From Mycolicibacterium tusciae JS617 (GTDB lineage Bacteria > Actinomycetota > Actinomycetes > Mycobacteriales > Mycobacteriaceae), in contig NZ_KI912270.1 in assembly GCF_000243415.2 (NCBI RefSeq), positions 3,720,001 through 3,784,000 on the forward strand: a stretch of DNA of 64,000 bases, given 5' to 3'. Shown here in pieces: positions 40,737-49,890 of the stretch; position 1 is the first letter of the stretch; each line of letters begins with the position of its first letter. A program made the translations under genes and the position numbers. The notes under the pieces are model-generated. The model saw nothing but the letters and a program-made list of their open reading frames with translations, ran no database searches and was not told where the DNA came from.

Positions 40737-42269
40737 ATGTCTGAGCTCTCCGATACCCATGCGCTCGCCGTGGAGCGCAGTTGCGCCGTCACAGCCGTCG
40801 CCTTGAGTGGGCAACGCCGTGAAGGTGTGCGCCTCGTGAGCGGGCAGCGGCGTGACTTCGGCCTGAGCTCGACGCTGGACTTCATCCACGTCCCGTATCC
40901 ACCACCGGTGCGCGATTGGACGCGCAGGACATTGACATGTGGTGTTGCGCTTCAATGTTCACCGTCAAAGGATCGCGTCGTCGACTATCGATTGAACGAA
41001 CTCTCGGCACGGGAGCTGAGCGCGCTTACCCTCGTCGAAGCCGGCGTCGCACTGGGATGGATTGCCGACAATTGGCCCGGACTGCTCGGTGAGCTGCGTC
41101 GGCTCCTGCCCGACCTCGACACGGCCCCCAGCGATATGGATGCCAAGGAGATGCTCAACCGCGCGGTTGGGCTCGCGCGCACGCCGAAGCCGCTGATCGT
41201 CGACCCGCTGCTGGGCACCCTGCCCCGGGCATACACCGACCCACAGGGAATGGCCGACAAACTACGCCGCACCTTCGGCCGGATGCCCTGGACCACAACG
41301 CAGAAGCGGCTTCCGCGGCCCTACTCCGTTCCCGTCGGCGGTGACGGCGGCGTGCGCAACCCCAACCTGCCACCGCCCAGCAGGCCCGGCGACAACGACC
41401 TGGACGTCACACCCGAACACCGCCCCGGTATTCCGTATCCGGAGTGGAACGCGTGGACCGAGAGCTTCATGGCCGACCACGTCGCGGTACTCGAGCGCAC
41501 GCATACGGGCAGCCACCGCCATCCGGTGGCGGCGTCGGCCGATCTGCGGAAATGGTTCTCCGAGCACACCCATCGCGCCATGAAGAACCGGCTCGAAGAC
41601 GGCTCCGATCTCGACGTCGAGCAATACGTCAGCCATTACATCGACCTGACCACCGGCGAGGCCGTCGAACCACGCATCTTCCGCGATCTGCTGCCAAGCA
41701 GCCGCGACGTCACCACGGCGTTGTTGCTTGACGGCAGCTCGTCGTTGGGCGTGCACGGCGGCAGGATCTTCAAGCTCGAATTGTCCTGTGCCGATGCGCT
41801 TTCGCAGGCGATGGCCCTGGCCCGCGAGCGCCACGGGATTTTCGTATTCACCGGCAACACCCGTCACCGCGTCGAGGTCACCTGTCTCAAGGATTTCGAG
41901 GACCGCAGGTTCGTTCCGCCCGGCGGCCTCGGCCTGGCCACCGGCGGCTACACCAGGCTCGGCGCACCGCTTCGCCATCTGACCAGTCGGCTGCTTGCTC
42001 AACCGTCGGAACGTCGGCTGCTCATCGTGATCGGTGACGGCCTGATCTCCGACGAGGGCTACGAGGGCCGCTACGCCTGGGCCGACGCGGCGCACGCCGT
42101 GGAGGAAGCCAACGACGCGGGCGTGAGCATGTACTACGTCGGCGTGGGGCCGACCCGAGTCGATCCGCTTCCCGAGGTCTTCGGCCCTCGCCGCTCCCAA
42201 CGCATCCGGCGCATCGAGGAACTTCCCCGCGTACTGGCCCATGTGCATCGAGAGTTGGTGGCCGCGTGA
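40737..42269 (+). CDS. vWA-domain protein, NorD/CoxE/CbbO-like
   Basis: 510 residues. The C-terminal von Willebrand factor A domain (about 325-505) carries an intact MIDAS motif DGSSS at 332-336, with TGGYTRLG and IGDGLISDEGYEGRYAW further on. The N-terminal 300 residues are helical and soluble, as in NorD and CbbO. Such proteins work with MoxR-type AAA ATPases (NorQ, CbbQ, CoxD) to insert metal into, or remodel, oxidases, Rubisco and CO dehydrogenase. The partner ATPase is encoded next (42331). ATG 40737 is used. Confidence 0.87.
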   Translation: MSELSDTHALAVERSCAVTAVALSGQRREGVRLVSGQRRDFGLSSTLDFIHVPYPPPVRDWTRRTLTCGVALQCSPSKDRVVDYRLNELSARELSALTLVEAGVALGWIADNWPGLLGELRRLLPDLDTAPSDMDAKEMLNRAVGLARTPKPLIVDPLLGTLPRAYTDPQGMADKLRRTFGRMPWTTTQKRLPRPYSVPVGGDGGVRNPNLPPPSRPGDNDLDVTPEHRPGIPYPEWNAWTESFMADHVAVLERTHTGSHRHPVAASADLRKWFSEHTHRAMKNRLEDGSDLDVEQYVSHYIDLTTGEAVEPRIFRDLLPSSRDVTTALLLDGSSSLGVHGGRIFKLELSCADALSQAMALARERHGIFVFTGNTRHRVEVTCLKDFEDRRFVPPGGLGLATGGYTRLGAPLRHLTSRLLAQPSERRLLIVIGDGLISDEGYEGRYAWADAAHAVEEANDAGVSMYYVGVGPTRVDPLPEVFGPRRSQRIRRIEELPRVLAHVHRELVAA

Positions 42270-42330
42270 GCGAAGCTTGCGCGCGAACCATGGGCACTGC
42301 ATTCGGAAACCGAGCCTGCGAGGAGGCCGC

Positions 42331-43131
42331 GTGAAAGACACTTATTACTCCAACGGCAACGAAGTTCAGTTGTTCGAGCAGGCGTATCGCCAGCGCCTAC
42401 CGGTGATGCTCACCGGCCCGACCGGTTGCGGCAAGACACGACTCGTCGAGCACATGGGCCTGCTCCTGCGACGGCCCGTCGTCACGATCAGCTGCCATGA
42501 CGATCTGACCAGTTCGGATCTCGTCGGACGCTTCATGGTCACCGGGGGCGACGTGGTGTGGACCGACGGGCCGCTCACCAGGGCCGTCAAGGCCGGAGCC
42601 ATCTGCTATCTGGACGAGGTGGTAGAGGCACGACACGATTCGCTCGCGATCCTGCACTCGCTGACCGATCACCGTCGCGCTCTTTACCTGGACCGCGCAG
42701 GCGAAGTGGTGACCGCACCCGAAGGCTTCATGCTGGTGTGCTCCTACAACCCCGCCTACCGCAGTTCACTCAAAGAACTCAAGCCGTCGTTCCGTCAACG
42801 CTTCGTCACACTGTCGATGCGCTACCTGGAGCCCGCGCGCGAAGCCGAGGTGATCGTCGCCGAAGCGGGCATCGCACTCGAATCGGCTCAGCGACTCGTG
42901 CAGTGCGCAACAGCGATCAGGACCGCGGACGAAGCCTTCCACTTCGAGCCGCCGTCCACCCGGGTGCTGGTCACCGCGGCGCAGTTGATTGCCGCAGGTG
43001 CAACCGAACTGGCGGCTGCGCAGGCCTGCATCCTCGCGCCGCTGTCGAGCGACGGGGCCATCTCGGAAGGACTACGCGAAATCGCGGCGGCCAGCCTGGC
43101 CGACGCCGACAGCTCGAGCCCGTCACGCTAA
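42331..43131 (+). CDS. MoxR-type AAA+ ATPase, NorQ/CbbQ-like
   Basis: 266 residues. Walker A GPTGCGKT at 29-36, Walker B CYLDEV (Asp95-Glu96), sensor region VCSYNPAYRSSLKELKPSFR with the arginine-finger area RQRF, and a C-terminal helical lid. NorQ/CbbQ ATPases form rings that act with a vWA partner to activate metalloenzymes. GTG 42331 is chosen over earlier in-frame codons because of the AGGAGG site at 42321 and the family start (YYSNGNEVQLFEQAY). It is co-directional with the vWA gene, 61 bases apart. Confidence 0.9.
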   Translation: MKDTYYSNGNEVQLFEQAYRQRLPVMLTGPTGCGKTRLVEHMGLLLRRPVVTISCHDDLTSSDLVGRFMVTGGDVVWTDGPLTRAVKAGAICYLDEVVEARHDSLAILHSLTDHRRALYLDRAGEVVTAPEGFMLVCSYNPAYRSSLKELKPSFRQRFVTLSMRYLEPAREAEVIVAEAGIALESAQRLVQCATAIRTADEAFHFEPPSTRVLVTAAQLIAAGATELAAAQACILAPLSSDGAISEGLREIAAASLADADSSSPSR

Positions 43132-43147
43132 GGAAGGAATCCGCGAT

Positions 43148-43276
43148 ATGGACCAGAAGGAACGCAAGCGCAAGAGGGCACTCATCGTGCTGCAGATCGT
43201 CATCTACGGCTACCTGCTGACGATGTTCGGAATACAGCTCTACATGTCCTTCGCCCGGGGGTGGTGGGAATTGTGA
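43148..43276 (+). CDS. 42-residue single-helix membrane protein
   Basis: ATG 43148 follows an AAGGAAGGA site (43131-43139). The product has a basic N-terminus (MDQKERKRKR) and one transmembrane helix (ALIVLQIVIYGYLLTMFGIQ), ending in a Trp-Trp-rich tail. Its stop overlaps the start of the second polytopic membrane protein gene (GTGA), so the two are translationally coupled and probably interact. With the 34-residue protein at 40617, each membrane-protein copy has one tiny helix protein nearby. Confidence 0.72.
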   Translation: MDQKERKRKRALIVLQIVIYGYLLTMFGIQLYMSFARGWWEL

Positions 43277-43968
43277 GCCTGGGTGTGCAGTCCGGCGGCA
43301 CGGTGGGCCTCGAAGAGCACGACGAGGAATCGCGACTGGCGCAACGCCGGGCAGACAAGTGGATGATCGTCGGCGCCGGCCTGATGGGCATGTGGGCCCC
43401 GGGAATCTTCGGGTTGCCAATCTTTTTGCGCGGGGTGTGGCTGCAGCGCCAGGCCGCGCGCGCCGGTCTGTCGATGCGGCCGATGATCGTCACGCTGATC
43501 GGCTATCTCGTGCTGATCGACGGGATGCTCAACAGCCTGGGCTGGGCACTGGATCTCGTCGCCAACCACACGCTGATCAACCGGGTGCTGATGGTCGGGT
43601 GGGGCGCGATGTTCGACGCGGGTTACTTCTGGCACTACAACGAGGCGTGGGTCGGAGGCGCGGCCGCGCCCGGTGAGAAATCCATGGTGTTCGGGATGAT
43701 CGTCACCGTCTTTGCGATGCGGTGCGCCGCGGCCATCGGATTCCTACAGATGAAGCGCTGGGGTCACCAGTGGATGATCATCACCTGCTGGATGGGCGTG
43801 CTCATCTGGTGTCTGTACGTGTTCAACATGACCATGTACGCCGACGTGCGCTACGCCGGTGTGGTCTTCCCGGTCATCGGCTGGTGGCTCTACGACATCT
43901 TCTACATCACCCCGTTTCTGGCGATCCCCTACCTGCACACGGTCAATCGCGAAATCTTCTCCGACTGA
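43273..43968 (+). CDS. Polytopic membrane protein of unknown family (copy B)
   Basis: 231 residues, paralogue of the protein at 39215: same helices and same polar motifs (DLVANH, FDAGYFWHYNE, KRWGHQWM, MYADVRY, YDIFYITPFL). The N-terminal 25 residues are unrelated to copy A. Over the last 230 bases the two genes are nearly the same at DNA level. GTG 43273 overlaps the stop of the 42-residue gene; an upstream GTG at 43261 is less likely. The two copies may form a heterodimer or serve two assemblies. Unknown family; a metal-binding membrane enzyme is inferred from the polar motifs and neighbours. Confidence 0.75.
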   Translation: MSLGVQSGGTVGLEEHDEESRLAQRRADKWMIVGAGLMGMWAPGIFGLPIFLRGVWLQRQAARAGLSMRPMIVTLIGYLVLIDGMLNSLGWALDLVANHTLINRVLMVGWGAMFDAGYFWHYNEAWVGGAAAPGEKSMVFGMIVTVFAMRCAAAIGFLQMKRWGHQWMIITCWMGVLIWCLYVFNMTMYADVRYAGVVFPVIGWWLYDIFYITPFLAIPYLHTVNREIFSD

Positions 43969-43989
43969 ACCGATTCAAGGAGCGACACA

Positions 43990-44421
43990 ATGACGACCAC
44001 ACCTGAATCCGAAACGGAACAGAAGGCCGAGGATCTCCCGCCGGGCACCACGCCGTACTACGCGCGGATGCACAAGTGGATCAAGCGCGCGGTGTTGGTC
44101 TGCCTCGTCGCGCTGGTCATCGAAGGCGCCTTCACGTTGCCGTTCATGGCTGTCTACTACGGCTACCCGACGCTGAGCCTCACCGAGATCTGCAGCGAGC
44201 TGCTCAAGGTGCGCTATTCCGATGACACGATGGAGTGCAAGGTTCCCTATCCCCCGTTGGGTCCCCCCGAAGGGGCCGAGGGCAAGGACACCGCCCGCGA
44301 CGATTGGGGCATTCAACCGGTTCCGAAGTACAACCGGATCGGGTTCCGCGAACTCGTCCGCATCCACGACGAACGTGAGGCACGACAGGCCGCCGAACAG
44401 CTGGGGGCACCGTCTCCGTGA
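43990..44421 (+). CDS. Bitopic membrane protein of unknown function
   Basis: 143 residues: a soluble N-terminus (1-30), one transmembrane helix (about 33-56, [20 protein letters not shown]) and an 85-residue tail likely outside the membrane, with two cysteines (EICSELL and [12 protein letters not shown]) that might form a disulfide or bind metal. An AAGGAG site lies 8 bases upstream of ATG 43990. It overlaps the P450 gene (GTGA) and follows copy B of the polytopic protein by 21 bases; it is probably another subunit of the same complex. Confidence 0.7.
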   Translation: MTTTPESETEQKAEDLPPGTTPYYARMHKWIKRAVLVCLVALVIEGAFTLPFMAVYYGYPTLSLTEICSELLKVRYSDDTMECKVPYPPLGPPEGAEGKDTARDDWGIQPVPKYNRIGFRELVRIHDEREARQAAEQLGAPSP

Positions 44422-45638
44422 CGATGAAATCTCCCGAAGATCACGCGGCGAACTTGGATCTGCGCCACGAGGACTTCAACGACAACGATTTTCTGTACGA
44501 CGTCTACGAGGTGATGCGACGAAATTCGCCGTTCTCGCACACTGACACACCATTTCTCAGCGCGACGCCGGGTGGGGCGTGGGTGGCGAATCGCTATGCG
44601 GAGTGCTACAAGATCCTGCAGGACTGGGAGCATTTCTCGTCCAACCCGACGCCTGAAGGAGCCGAGCGGCTCGCAGGCGATCTGGTCATCACCCTCGATC
44701 CGCCGCGACAACAGCAGTTCCGCAAGGTGCTCAACCCGTACTTCTCGCCGGCGCGGATGAAGGCGCTGAAGCCCCAGATCCGAAGCGAAACCGACAGCCT
44801 CATCGATGATTTCATCGATCAGGGCCACGGTGACCTCGCACAGGTCGCGTGGCGGCAGCCCGGCGTCGTGTTCTTCAAGTACCTGTTCGGCTTGCCCATC
44901 GATGACGTGCCGCTGTGCATCGAACTCACGGACACCGCGCTGAACGGCGACACCGAGGACGCCCGCATGGTGGCGTGGGGCGGGCTGTATCAGCACCTCC
45001 ACGACGCGATCACCGCGCGCACCACTGCACCCCCGCGCGACGATATGATCGATGTCCTTCTCAACGCCGAGATCGACGGCGAGAAGCTGCAGTTCGGCGA
45101 CATCGTCGGAAACGCAATGCTCTTGGTCCAGGCCGGCCTGGAGACGACGGCCAGCGCGATGTCGTTCGCATTCCACTATTTGGCAACACATCCCGAAGAA
45201 CGTGACCGACTGATCGCCGAACCGCAGATCGTGCCGAAAGCCGTCGAGGAGTTCATCCGCTTCGCGGGATCGATCCACGGCATACCCCGCACGGTCGCAC
45301 AGAACGTCGAGCTCAACGGACACACCTTCTGCCCCGGCGAATCGGTGATCGTCAACTACGCCTCCGCCAACCGCGACGCCGCGGAGTTCCCAGATCCTGA
45401 TCGCTGCATCCTCGACCGCCAGGCGAACCGCCACCTCGGATTCGGCGCGGGCGTCCATCGGTGCCTCGGCTCCAATCTGGCACGCCTGGAGTTCGGTATC
45501 GGCGTTGAGCAGGTCCTGACGCGGATGCCCGACTACCGCCTCGCGCCCGGCGAGGACGCCATATTCCATGGCAACTCCGTAACCCGGGGTTTCCGCTCTA
45601 TCCCAGTGACTTTCACTCCCGGCGAGAGGTCGACATGA
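44418..45638 (+). CDS. Cytochrome P450 (first)
   Basis: 406 residues, soluble bacterial type. I-helix oxygen-binding motif AGLETTAS, ExxR in EEFIRFAGS, heme-binding [13 protein letters not shown] with Cys349. It hydroxylates an unknown substrate, drawing electrons from ferredoxin; no ferredoxin gene is adjacent. It starts at GTG 44418, overlapping the bitopic-protein stop; ATG 44424 is an alternative. ATGA overlap with the DapB-like gene downstream. Confidence 0.93.
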   Translation: MTMKSPEDHAANLDLRHEDFNDNDFLYDVYEVMRRNSPFSHTDTPFLSATPGGAWVANRYAECYKILQDWEHFSSNPTPEGAERLAGDLVITLDPPRQQQFRKVLNPYFSPARMKALKPQIRSETDSLIDDFIDQGHGDLAQVAWRQPGVVFFKYLFGLPIDDVPLCIELTDTALNGDTEDARMVAWGGLYQHLHDAITARTTAPPRDDMIDVLLNAEIDGEKLQFGDIVGNAMLLVQAGLETTASAMSFAFHYLATHPEERDRLIAEPQIVPKAVEEFIRFAGSIHGIPRTVAQNVELNGHTFCPGESVIVNYASANRDAAEFPDPDRCILDRQANRHLGFGAGVHRCLGSNLARLEFGIGVEQVLTRMPDYRLAPGEDAIFHGNSVTRGFRSIPVTFTPGERST

Positions 45639-46684
45639 CCTATCGCGTCGTCCAGTGGACGACCGGCAACGTCGGTAAAAAGTCGGTACACGCAATCACG
45701 GCGAACTCCCAATTGGAGCTCGTGGGATGTTTCGCGTGGTCGCCGGGCAAGGTGGGCCGCGACGTGGGCGAGCTGTGCGGTATCGAACCACTCGGTGTGC
45801 ACGCCACTGACGAAATCGACATATTGCTAGCGCTCAATCCGGACTGTGTGGTGTACAACCCGATGTTCGCGAATGTCGATGAACTGGTGCGGATTCTGAG
45901 TGCCGGCATCAACGTGGTGACCACCTCGGAGTTCATCACCGGGCATCGGCTCGGCCCGGGTCGTGATCGCATCATCGAGGCTTGCGAACAGGGCGGGTCG
46001 ACGATCTTCGGCAGCGGGCTCAACCCGGGCTTCATGCAGCTCTTCGCGATCATCACGGCCGGGATGTCGGACCGGGTCGACCGGGTGTCGATCGTGGAGT
46101 CGTTCGACACCACGATCTACAACTCGCCGGACACCGAGAAGATCATGGGCTTCGGCTATCCGATCGATCAGCCTGATCTGCGTGAGATCACCGAACGGGG
46201 CTCCGGAATCTTCCGGGAGGCGGTGCTGCTTCTGGCCGACGCACTGGGTGTCGTGTGTGACGAGATCCGTTGTGACGCCGAATATGCCCAGACGACTGAG
46301 GACCTCGACCTGCCCGGGGGCTGGCACATCGCCAAGGGATGTGTGGCGGGTATCGACGTGCGCTGGAAGGGGTTCGTCGGCGACCGCGAGGTGGCGGAGG
46401 TCCGCGGTGTGTGGACCAAGGGCCAGACCCTGGAGCCGACGTGGTCGATGGGCTTCGGGTACGACGTGACAGTGGAAGGACGTCCGACCATCAAGACCAC
46501 GCTGGCTTTCGAGCCGCCGCCGGACTTCGTCGGCGAGACCATCGAGGACTACATACTGCTGGGACTGACGATCACAGCGGTGCCCGCGATCACCGCCATA
46601 CCCGCTGTCATCGCGGCACCGCCCGGCATCGCCACGTACAACAATCTGCCGCTGCTACTCCCGCGAGGTGTTCTCAATGTCTGA
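45635..46684 (+). CDS. DapB-like NAD(P)-binding dehydrogenase (second)
   Basis: 349 residues. It starts with a Rossmann fold [20 protein letters not shown] and has CVVYNPMF, INVVTTSEF, GSGLNPGFMQ and a hydrophobic Ala/Ile/Pro-rich C-terminal stretch (TITAVPAITAIPAVIAAPPG). It is related to the proteins at 36601 and 46677. The paired arrangement with the next gene (8-base overlap) suggests a heteromer or successive steps. Reaction unknown. Confidence 0.85.
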   Translation: MTYRVVQWTTGNVGKKSVHAITANSQLELVGCFAWSPGKVGRDVGELCGIEPLGVHATDEIDILLALNPDCVVYNPMFANVDELVRILSAGINVVTTSEFITGHRLGPGRDRIIEACEQGGSTIFGSGLNPGFMQLFAIITAGMSDRVDRVSIVESFDTTIYNSPDTEKIMGFGYPIDQPDLREITERGSGIFREAVLLLADALGVVCDEIRCDAEYAQTTEDLDLPGGWHIAKGCVAGIDVRWKGFVGDREVAEVRGVWTKGQTLEPTWSMGFGYDVTVEGRPTIKTTLAFEPPPDFVGETIEDYILLGLTITAVPAITAIPAVIAAPPGIATYNNLPLLLPRGVLNV

Positions 46685-47729
46685 GAAGAGCTATCGAGTC
46701 ATCCAGTGGATGACGGGTGACGTCGGCCAAGTCGGAATCCGGCACTTCGCCGACAATCCGGTGTTCGACCTGGTGGGTGTCCTGGTGCACAGCAAGGAGA
46801 AAGTCGGTAAGGACGCGGGCGACATCGCGGGCATCGCCGCGACAGGTGTCGTTGCGACCGACGACACCGAATCGATCATCGCGATGGATGCCGACTGTGT
46901 GTTCTACACGCCGATCATCATGGACGTCGACACGGTGTGCCGGCTGTTGCGCTCGGGTAAGAACGTCGTCACCACAAGCGGGTTCTTCCATCCCACCGAG
47001 ACGTTCCGCGAGGGCGGCGAACAGATCCGCGCCGCCTGCAGCGAGGGCGGGACGTCGTTCCACGCCGGCGGGATACATCCGGGCTACGCCGGTGACATCC
47101 TTCCCCTCACCCTTGCGCGTGTGGTGAGCAAGATCGAGAAGATCAAGGTCCTCGAGGTCGTAAACGTCCTGATCGATGCGCCGACCGACCACATCGACTG
47201 GCTGGGCTTCGGCAAGGAGAAGGACAAATTCCTCGCCGAGCCAACGATTTTGGGGCTAGGCGCGGTCTTCTTCGCCCAGTCGATGTACATGATCGCCGAC
47301 GGGCTCGGCATCACGATCGACAACGTGACGTCAGAACTCGAGGCCGCCGTCACCACCGAGGACATCACGCACGAACTCGGCACCATTCCGCAGGGTACCG
47401 TCGCGGCGCAGCGCCACACATGGACGGCCTGGGTCGACGGCGCCGGGCTCATCGTGTTCGAGGCACTCTATTCGACGACGACCCCGGACAAGCTCGATCC
47501 GGCGTGGGACTTCGGAAAGACGCTGTACCGCATCGAGATCGAGGGAGATCCGCCGACCGCGCTAACCCTCGAAGGTGTCCAGCGCCCGGACGGCACCATG
47601 ACTCACCCGGGATATGACTGGACCGCGATGGCGGCGATCAACGCCATCCCCGACGTGTGCGACGCCGCACCGGGCTGGCATACGCATCTCGACCTCGGTC
47701 TCATCGCGCCCCGGGGCCTGGTGCGCTGA
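46677..47729 (+). CDS. DapB-like NAD(P)-binding dehydrogenase (third)
   Basis: 350 residues. N-terminal YRVIQWMTGDVGQVGIRHF, CVFYTPIIMD, KNVVTTSGFF, AGGIHPGYAGDILPLTL. It is a homologue of the two other DapB-like genes, with Asp in place of the Asn of TGNVG. ATG 46677 (MSEKSYRVIQW) is chosen over 46668. Its stop overlaps the VOC gene start (TGATG). Function unknown; a role in the same pathway as the flanking P450s is inferred. Confidence 0.85.
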   Translation: MSEKSYRVIQWMTGDVGQVGIRHFADNPVFDLVGVLVHSKEKVGKDAGDIAGIAATGVVATDDTESIIAMDADCVFYTPIIMDVDTVCRLLRSGKNVVTTSGFFHPTETFREGGEQIRAACSEGGTSFHAGGIHPGYAGDILPLTLARVVSKIEKIKVLEVVNVLIDAPTDHIDWLGFGKEKDKFLAEPTILGLGAVFFAQSMYMIADGLGITIDNVTSELEAAVTTEDITHELGTIPQGTVAAQRHTWTAWVDGAGLIVFEALYSTTTPDKLDPAWDFGKTLYRIEIEGDPPTALTLEGVQRPDGTMTHPGYDWTAMAAINAIPDVCDAAPGWHTHLDLGLIAPRGLVR

Positions 47730-48139
47730 TGACACCGTCGCTGCATCACGTCGTCTTCGCGGTGGCGGACGAGCGGCACGAGTCCGTGGCGCAGATGTTC
47801 ACCGACCTCGGTTTCACCCTGGCGCCGGCCGAGCTGACCGAACTCGGCGTCCGTATCAACCTGGACTGGGCGCGAGGGATCGAGATCATCAGCCCGTTAC
47901 CCGGGGCGACTGCACCGGTCGCGGATTCGGTGAATCGGTTCCTGGTCGACAAGGGCGATGGCATCTACACCGTCGTGTTGCAGGTCCCCGGAGCCTCGGC
48001 GGCCGAGGCCGTCGCCGAACGCTACGGATCGAAAATACGCTTCCGACAGAGCTTCTCCGGCGACGGCACCTATCTCGACGAAATCGACCTTTCGGTACTC
48101 GGTCTACCGCTGACCTTGCTCGCGACGAACGTGACATGA
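47729..48139 (+). CDS. VOC-fold (glyoxalase/bleomycin-resistance superfamily) protein
   Basis: 136 residues. LHHVVFAVADERHESVAQMF is the first VOC strand-helix unit with the metal-ligand His; IEIISPLPGAT and GIYTVVLQVPGA continue the fold. VOC proteins include epimerases, dioxygenases and lyases that act through a divalent metal; this one resembles methylmalonyl-CoA epimerase-like members only loosely. It is coupled to both neighbours by 1- and 4-base overlaps. Confidence 0.8.
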   Translation: MTPSLHHVVFAVADERHESVAQMFTDLGFTLAPAELTELGVRINLDWARGIEIISPLPGATAPVADSVNRFLVDKGDGIYTVVLQVPGASAAEAVAERYGSKIRFRQSFSGDGTYLDEIDLSVLGLPLTLLATNVT

Positions 48140-49362
48140 CCATCGACGCCGCCAAACCCAGCGTGTTCGATGCGGGCCTTCCGACATTGAGCTATGACGT
48201 CACCGACACTCCGCAGGAGATTTATCCCCAGTTTCGGGCAGCGCAGCAGGCCGCGCCCATCGCGCTGGGCCCGATCGGACCCGAAGTGCTGTCATACGAA
48301 CTGGCCCGAACCGTACTTCGTGACCCGCGGTTCGTCGTCCCCAAGGGTATCCACCTCTCCGCCCACGGCATCACGTCAGGGCCGTTGTGGGACAGGGTGA
48401 CCCACAGCATCCTGAACATGGAGGGCGAGGAACACCGTCGGCTGCGCAGCCTGGTCTCGCGGGCCTTCACACCGCGGGCGACGGCGCGGATGCACGCCAC
48501 CATTCACACGGTGGTCAACGAGCTCATCGATCAGGTAGCCGACTCGGGCGGCTGCGAGTTCGTCGCGGATATCGCCCGTCCCTACCCGATACCGGTCATC
48601 TGCGCCTTGCTCGGAGCTCCGCGTGAGGACTGGCGACAGTTCTCACGGTGGGCAGACGACATCTTCAAGATCGTCAGCTTCGACTGCAATCTCGCCGAAG
48701 AGGAGACTGTCGTCCTCAAGGCGTGGGATGAATTCGACGCCTACATCGACGACATGGTCGCGGCCAGGCGAGGAAGCTTGACCGACGATCTGCTCTCCGA
48801 ACTCATTCGCATCGAGGACGAGGGTGACCGCCTCGACACCGGCGAGCTACGAATGCTGGCGTTCAGCATCCTGGTGGCCGGCACCGACACCACTCGGAGC
48901 CAGCTCGCCGCGTCCATGCAGGTGCTCTGCGATCATCCCGAGCAATGGTCGCTGCTGAGAGGCCAGCCGAACCTGGCGATGCGTGCGGTCGAGGAGACGA
49001 TGCGGCATTCACCGTCGATGTGCAGCACGGTGCGCAGCGCCACCGAGGACGTCACGATCGGCGACTACACCTTCCCGGCCGACACGTTCATCCTCGTCAA
49101 TACCTATGCCGCCAATCGCGATAGCGCGATCTACGACGATCCGGCGCGCTTCGACATCACCCGCGACGAACCGCCACCGATCCTGACCTTCGGTGGCGGG
49201 GTGCACTACTGCCTCGGTGCCAACCTGGCACGGCTGGAACTCGCCGAAGCGCTGAAAATCTTGTCGCAGCGTCTGCCGAATCCGCGTCTCGCGGGTAGGG
49301 CGACGTGGAAGCCACTATTGGGTCTGAGTGGGCCGACCATTCTTCCTATCGAGTTCGGCTGA
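48136..49362 (+). CDS. Cytochrome P450 (second)
   Basis: 408 residues. I-helix VAGTDTTRSQLA, EETMRHSPS (ExxR), and heme ligand FGGGVHYCLGANLARLEL with Cys359. It is only distantly related to the P450 at 44418. It is the last gene of the long plus-strand unit that starts at the membrane module. ATG 48136 overlaps the VOC stop (ATGA). After it, 49363-49564 holds no recognisable gene or repeat. Confidence 0.93.
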   Translation: MTIDAAKPSVFDAGLPTLSYDVTDTPQEIYPQFRAAQQAAPIALGPIGPEVLSYELARTVLRDPRFVVPKGIHLSAHGITSGPLWDRVTHSILNMEGEEHRRLRSLVSRAFTPRATARMHATIHTVVNELIDQVADSGGCEFVADIARPYPIPVICALLGAPREDWRQFSRWADDIFKIVSFDCNLAEEETVVLKAWDEFDAYIDDMVAARRGSLTDDLLSELIRIEDEGDRLDTGELRMLAFSILVAGTDTTRSQLAASMQVLCDHPEQWSLLRGQPNLAMRAVEETMRHSPSMCSTVRSATEDVTIGDYTFPADTFILVNTYAANRDSAIYDDPARFDITRDEPPPILTFGGGVHYCLGANLARLELAEALKILSQRLPNPRLAGRATWKPLLGLSGPTILPIEFG

Positions 49363-49570
49363 TGAGACGTCCTTGGGCCACGGCCTCAACAGATAGCTGG
49401 TCAGACTGCGCGATGCCTGCTCAGGGCCGCCGGAGATCCGACCAGCAAACCTGCCCTGAACGTGATCAAAGAAACAATCGTCGACCGTCACAACCGACTC
49501 GACGCACGTTTACCTCCAGTCCTGCCGGGTACAAAGCGCGAGGCCCTCGCAGCTACGGATAGAAGTGACG

Positions 49571-49822
49571 ATGACTGAACAGAACCCAGGCACGGGCCGC
49601 GCGTCGTTCCAAAATGGACTCGCGACGGCGGCACTTGTCTTGAACATGATCGCGCTGATCGCCTCGGCGATGTGGCTGGCGACATTCGTCCTGGGTCACG
49701 CTTTCGGCGCCGTCGCGGCCGGAGCCACCTCGCTGATGACCTTCGCAGCGCGCATGACTTGTTACGCCATGGATGGAAGACAGCGAAGGCGGGGAGATCA
49801 CGATGTCCCCGTGATCGCCTAG
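49571..49822 (+). CDS. Small two-helix membrane protein
   Basis: 83 residues (ATG 49571; GTG 49565 is an in-frame alternative). It has two hydrophobic helices (TAALVLNMIALIASAMWLAT and a second around AFGAVAAGATSLMTF) and a charged C-terminus. Family not recognised. Codon use is typical of the genome, but support is limited to the open frame and helices. Confidence 0.5.
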   Translation: MTEQNPGTGRASFQNGLATAALVLNMIALIASAMWLATFVLGHAFGAVAAGATSLMTFAARMTCYAMDGRQRRRGDHDVPVIA

Positions 49823-49890
49823 CGCGTTGGGATCGGCTCGATATCGAATTCTCCGCTGAGCGTCTGCCCTGCACGCTAGGGTCGATCGCG

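Noticed and set aside
39215..43968. Membrane proteins as particulate methane/ammonia monooxygenase subunits
   Set aside because: The known PmoC/AmoC copper-ligand pattern (D-x3-H-x12-H) is not found, and PmoA/PmoB-like genes are missing.
49363..49564. Possible small gene or RNA between the second P450 and the small membrane protein
   Set aside because: Short frames there have no ribosome site or motif, and no tRNA-like or strong hairpin fold was seen.
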